A stretch of 64,000 nt of DNA from Lepidostoma basale. Lineage: Eukaryota > Arthropoda > Insecta > Trichoptera > Lepidostomatidae. The notes beneath the pieces were generated by a model. The model saw nothing but the letters and a program-made list of their open reading frames with translations. It had not been told where the DNA came from and did no database searches. The stretch spans positions 62,001 to 126,000 of the forward strand of contig JAHDVF020000742.1 of NCBI GenBank assembly GCA_022606425.2, written 5' to 3'. Positions 60,874 through 64,000 of the stretch are shown here, in pieces. Positions within the stretch are counted from its first letter, which is position 1, and the number at the start of each line of letters is the position of its first letter. The position numbers and the translations under genes are program-made.

Positions 60874-61017
60874 TTCGGGAAGGGTATTAATACCTGTTTA
60901 CTGGACTGGTCGTGGCCGGCGGGAAGGGTATACGAGTATATACCTCTTTCGAGGTAAACTGTTCGAGGTCAATGTGTTTTTAGACATTACGTATTTTTAA
61001 CACATTTTAAAGTATTT

Positions 61018-61620
61018 TCATCATCATCAGCCTTTAGTCGTCCACAACATAGGCCTCCGTTCCCGACCTCCACAACACTATCTCTCGCCGCTCTGTGCCA
61101 TTAACCTCCTGCCACTCTCTTGATGTCATCAGACCATCTGGCTTTTGTTCTGTCTGGATTTCTATGGCCGGATCTCCGTAGCCACTCCAGGGTGCGTCTT
61201 TTCCACCGAACATCCGTTGTCCTCGCTACACTTTGCATGCTTTCTCTGATCCATTCAGTTCGCTTCCTGTCTCGTAAACTGATGTTTAACATCCACATTT
61301 CCATTGCCCGCTGGGTCACTTGGAGTTTCTGTATTGTTCTTATTGTGAATGTAACTGTTACTAGCCCGTATGTCAGTACTGGGAGGATGCACATGTCAAA
61401 TATCTTTTTCTTCAGGTGGTTCGCGAATTTTTGGACTTAAGGATATAGGATAATTTACCGAAAGTAGCCCATGCAAGACCCCGTCTACGTTCGATCTTGG
61501 CTTCTTGGTTGTCTCCACCAAGCTTGACCATATGTCCCAGATATATATACGTATCAACTCTTTCAATGATCCTTCCCTCCGCCCTCACAGGTTGTGGGCG
61601 CTCTGAAGTACACATAATTT
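61018..61620 (-). mobile_element. RTE-type LINE fragment with (CATCAT) tail (C16)
   Basis: The minus strand reads RIIERVDTYIYLGHMVKLGG, DNQEAKIERRRGLAWATFGK, then VLTYGLVTVTFTIRTIQKLQ, VTQRAMEMWMLNISLRDRKR, TEWIRESMQSVARTTDVRWK and SGHRNPDRTKARWSDDIKRV. The 'YLG......EI.RR...AWA.F..L' and 'R.MER.MLNISLRD' motifs are the standard RTE region behind the reverse transcriptase. Frameshift near 61412; the tail is 'gatgatgatgaaa'. Confidence 0.9.
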
Positions 61621-61624
61621 TTGT

Positions 61625-62735
61625 TTTAAAGTATACATGTAATTAAATGATATGATTGCATTTAAATTTCAAGTTACACGTGTTAACAAGCACGCAAATC
61701 TATCCGCAGATAATATATTTATGTTATGCAATTGTTCATTCAAGGGAAACTTAAGGAAGAAAACATGTCGGGAGAGAAAAAAAATACTGGCTATAAAATC
61801 TTTGTTCAATCGCAGTACAACATTCTTGTTTAGAGCTGTTGAATCCATACCATCTGCCTGACGAATGTGTAGGGACCTCACCCTTAAAGAGGAAAACATC
61901 TATCCTATCAGCAAAACACCTGGCGTCAAGTGATAAATAAAACCAATGCAGAGTAACGGAGAGAAGCAAGGAGTCCATCAACAAGTCGCACGCTTAATAT
62001 AACACTGGCTTAACTAAAAAAAAGCAAGTTTTGCTCAATCTGACATGAGTCGGTGTTTTAACAAAAACAGTCGAAAAACATGTACGAATGAAAAATACCG
62101 ATATAGTGTAATGGAGGTCAATTGGCGGAATTTTGACTTAATTTTAACGTGAAACGATGGATAGCGTTAACACAAGCCTCTGTCTAATGTTAACTCAATT
62201 ATGACCTACACCATAATCGGTCAGTTTACTATTAAGCGCGCGAAGTGTTGGATATACAATAATTAGATAATTTTTTATTTGTAATAAATGGATCTATTTT
62301 TTTAATAATTGGATACATTTTTATATCGAAAGCACATCCCTAATCCGGGAGAAGGGAGTATCGGTACGGATAGGGAGGGCGGGTGTAGGGAGCGGTGAAG
62401 CGGGGAGCGGGAATACTTCTCGGAAGAACCCGCATCAGAAATCATCGGACAAGACGTTGAATTCGCTAATGGCATTCGAGCCGCTCTATAGTTCGCCTTG
62501 ATATCGCCATTTTTAAGGTCGCTACATATAAATATGTTATAACCGCATTTCACAGGCGAATAAAAAGTTCTTGCACATCGATTAAGATGCCACATTGTTG
62601 TGAGATAAAAATGCAAGAGCCGTGTAGCGAATTAATTTTTAAACGAGACGATGTATCTTGGTTTTTGTGATATTTTCCTTTAATTACAATCTGATTCTAC
62701 AAAATGATTTAAACAATTAATTGCTTATTAGAAAC
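61625..62735. other. No gene assigned; GC-rich patch 62330-62640
   Basis: 62330-62640 is purine/G-rich ('ggatagggagggcgggtgta'), crossed by a 104-codon minus frame without known motif. 'tttattattaacagc'-type repeats absent. Possibly single-copy; status open. Confidence 0.35.
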
Positions 62736-62811
62736 ATTTGGAAGGAGAATTTTAAACACTGTAAAATCTACTTTATTTAATAAATAATTTACAAAAGAAA
62801 AATATTAAACA

Positions 62812-62846
62812 CTTCATGTTTCGGAGGTGACCTCCTCCATCCTCAG
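62812..62846 (-). ncRNA. Hammerhead-like core with CUGAGGA
   Basis: The minus strand reads CUGAGGA, stem II GGAGG...CCUCC, GAAAC, AUGAAG. The first core segment fits CUGANGA and stem II is strong; the cleavage site has lost its expected GUH. Confidence 0.5.
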
Positions 62847-62868
62847 GTGTAAATACGAGTATATGTTA

Positions 62869-63208
62869 CAGTAGAGTCTCGGTTATCCGACCTTCCGAGT
62901 TATCCGACCTGCCGGGGCAATGCTCCTTTCCTTTGCCCGACTGCACGCATTATATTCGCGCGCCAGGCGACAGTCTTCAGTACTTACGTAGCTCTTTCGC
63001 ATGTTTTATTACTTTGCCGTAAGTGCATTTTGATGTTTTAGTTCGTTACATTCAGTTATGTTACATGTATATATTTGAAAAGTTTTCGATGTGCAAATAA
63101 AATTAACACATTTTCAATGTCGTTTATATCATTTTCCGTGTTATCCGACCTTTTCGCTTAACTGACTTTGCCGCGGCCGGTTTAGGTAGGATAATCGAGA
63201 CTCTACTG
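62869..63208. mobile_element. Tigger/pogo-like MITE, 340 bp
   Basis: Ends 'cagtagagtctcggttatcc' and 'ggataatcgagactctactg', flanked by TA on both sides (62867-62868, 63209-63210). Repeated 'gttatccgacct' motifs lie inside. No transposase. Confidence 0.9.
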
Positions 63209-63356
63209 TATATTGTAGTTACACCGTTTATATTATATTGTATATAGTACACCCGAGGATAGAGGAACCTCCCTCCTCCAAAACATGTAGTGTTAATAGT
63301 TTTATTTTGTTAAAAAATATATATTAAATAAAGTAGATAAAACAGTTTTTAAAATT

Positions 63357-63654
63357 TTCCTTCCAAATTAATAATCCAAATTAATGATTTTACTTTCAAC
63401 AAAGTATTATAATAGAAACAAATAATTTTATACGTTGATTGTTACCTATTTTTTCAAGCCGTAAAATCAATTTTAATATGCCAAAGGGTTGTGAATTTTA
63501 AGATTAATGCAACGTATTTTAATATATTTACAGCTAACTAATCATTTTTAATAATTAGTTGCAAATTCAAAAATGGTTATCACTAACAAGGGGAGTTCGC
63601 GACATAGGAAATTGACTGCGGAATGGGATTTTGCAAGATTGTAGAACCCCCTAA
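63357..63654. other. No recognised feature
   Basis: AT-rich; no frame or repeat recognised. Confidence 0.3.
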
Positions 63655-63759
63655 GGCCACAACACTCTGAAGCTATGAGCGGAGCGGCGCGTAAAGTGGT
63701 GCTGCTTTGAGCACCGCTTTGCGCACCGCTCCGCTCATAGCTTCACTGTGTTCGTGGCC
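63655..63759. mobile_element. 105-bp foldback element (near-perfect hairpin)
   Basis: The left arm 'gaagctatgagcggagcgg' pairs with 'ccgctccgctcatagcttc', and 'gcgtaaagtggtgct' with 'agcaccgctttgcgc'; the outer ends are GGCCAC/GTGGCC. Only a 6-nt loop (gctttg). Strikingly GC-rich. Probably a MITE; TSD not identified. Confidence 0.8.
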
Positions 63760-64000
63760 CAAGAGTCAATAAGAAAATGCGATAGTCAGCCAATTTCTAG
63801 AAAAAAACCTTCATAATTTCACAGTTGCTACAATAACATAATAAATAAATATAAAATTAAAAAAAAAAAAAACATGACGCGGGATTTGAGCAGTGACCCA
63901 GTCAGTCAGCGGATTAGAGAAGGAAGTTAAGCTATCCGCTCAGCCATTTAATATATAAGCAACAGTGGAAATTTTGGAGGCACTCCTAGAAATTGATTGG
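63760..64000. other. No recognised feature to window end
   Basis: Contains an A-rich run (63857-63872) followed by 'catgacgcgggatttgagca'. Possibly the edge of another repeat continuing outside the window. Confidence 0.3.

Larger units (their letters stand above)
62743..63356. mobile_element. Inverted module with hammerhead-like cores, split by a Tigger-like MITE
   Basis: The left arm 62743-62866 (minus) and right arm 63211-63356 (plus) share 'aattttaaa.actgt', 'atctactttatttaat' and 'cacttcatgtttcggagg' / 'cctccaaaacatgtagtg'. The arms correspond to two opposite copies of a Penelope-like terminal module. Confidence 0.65.

Noticed and set aside
61652..61984. Overlapping frames on both strands as genes
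   Set aside because: Mutual shadows in AT-rich DNA without motifs.

Overview
The window is AT-rich animal DNA, most likely from an insect. It carries two full-length mariner elements, several non-LTR retrotransposon (LINE) families, tRNA-derived SINEs, short inverted-repeat elements (MITEs) and a short interstitial run of the insect telomere repeat TTAGG. I found no convincing host exon, rRNA gene or functional tRNA gene. It reads as intergenic or intronic DNA built almost entirely by repeated, often nested, transposon insertion. Repeat families are labelled here with working letters, not database names.

Main families. LINE-A (probably RTE-like; about 28 fragments, nearly all 5'-truncated) encodes the end of a reverse-transcriptase polyprotein and stops 3 nt before a (GTTA)n tail. 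LINE-B (Jockey/CR1-like; 8 fragments) keeps the FADD catalytic motif in one copy and ends in (TGATT)n. LINE-C is a mixed set of RTE-like C-terminal fragments, many ending in (GAA)n. LINE-R is a set of 3' ends with a GC hairpin followed by (ATT)n. SINE-S has a tRNA-like head and two different 3' tails. DNA elements are mariner (M1, M2), a second decayed mariner/Tc-like transposase, pogo/Tigger-like, piggyBac-like, hAT-like and several unassigned MITEs (G, T, H, P, K). Recurrent inverted modules carry hammerhead-ribozyme-like cores, probably from Penelope-like elements.

Layout. 0-5 kb: LINE-A copies, mariner M1, a 397-bp element with a clear target duplication. 5-13 kb: MITE-G in a LINE-A-type tail, hammerhead-bearing inverted module, two LINE-C insertions with target duplications, SINE, a 94-bp tandem repeat. 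13-19 kb: intact mariner M2, LINE-A fragments, a hAT-like MITE and a piggyBac-like insertion. 19-29 kb: pogo remnant, MITE-H, hammerhead-like hairpins, SINE inside LINE-A, a GC-rich structured island, a broken transposase. 29-41 kb: LINE-B and LINE-C fragments and a LINE-A-tailed non-autonomous element. 41.7-42.8 kb: a 105-bp tandem array next to a hammerhead-like core. 43-60 kb: the densest LINE-A/B/SINE mosaic. 60-64 kb: an RTE-like fragment, a Tigger-like MITE nested between hammerhead arms, and a terminal foldback element.

The only intact gene is the mariner M2 transposase (M1 is also open, with substitutions). The pieces interact as parasites and hosts: SINE-S and the 31.8-kb element probably depend on LINE machinery through shared 3' ends, and MITEs sit inside older LINEs. 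The points most worth following are the hammerhead-like cores with palindromic stem III segments, their association with tandem arrays, and the LINE/SINE 3' hairpins.
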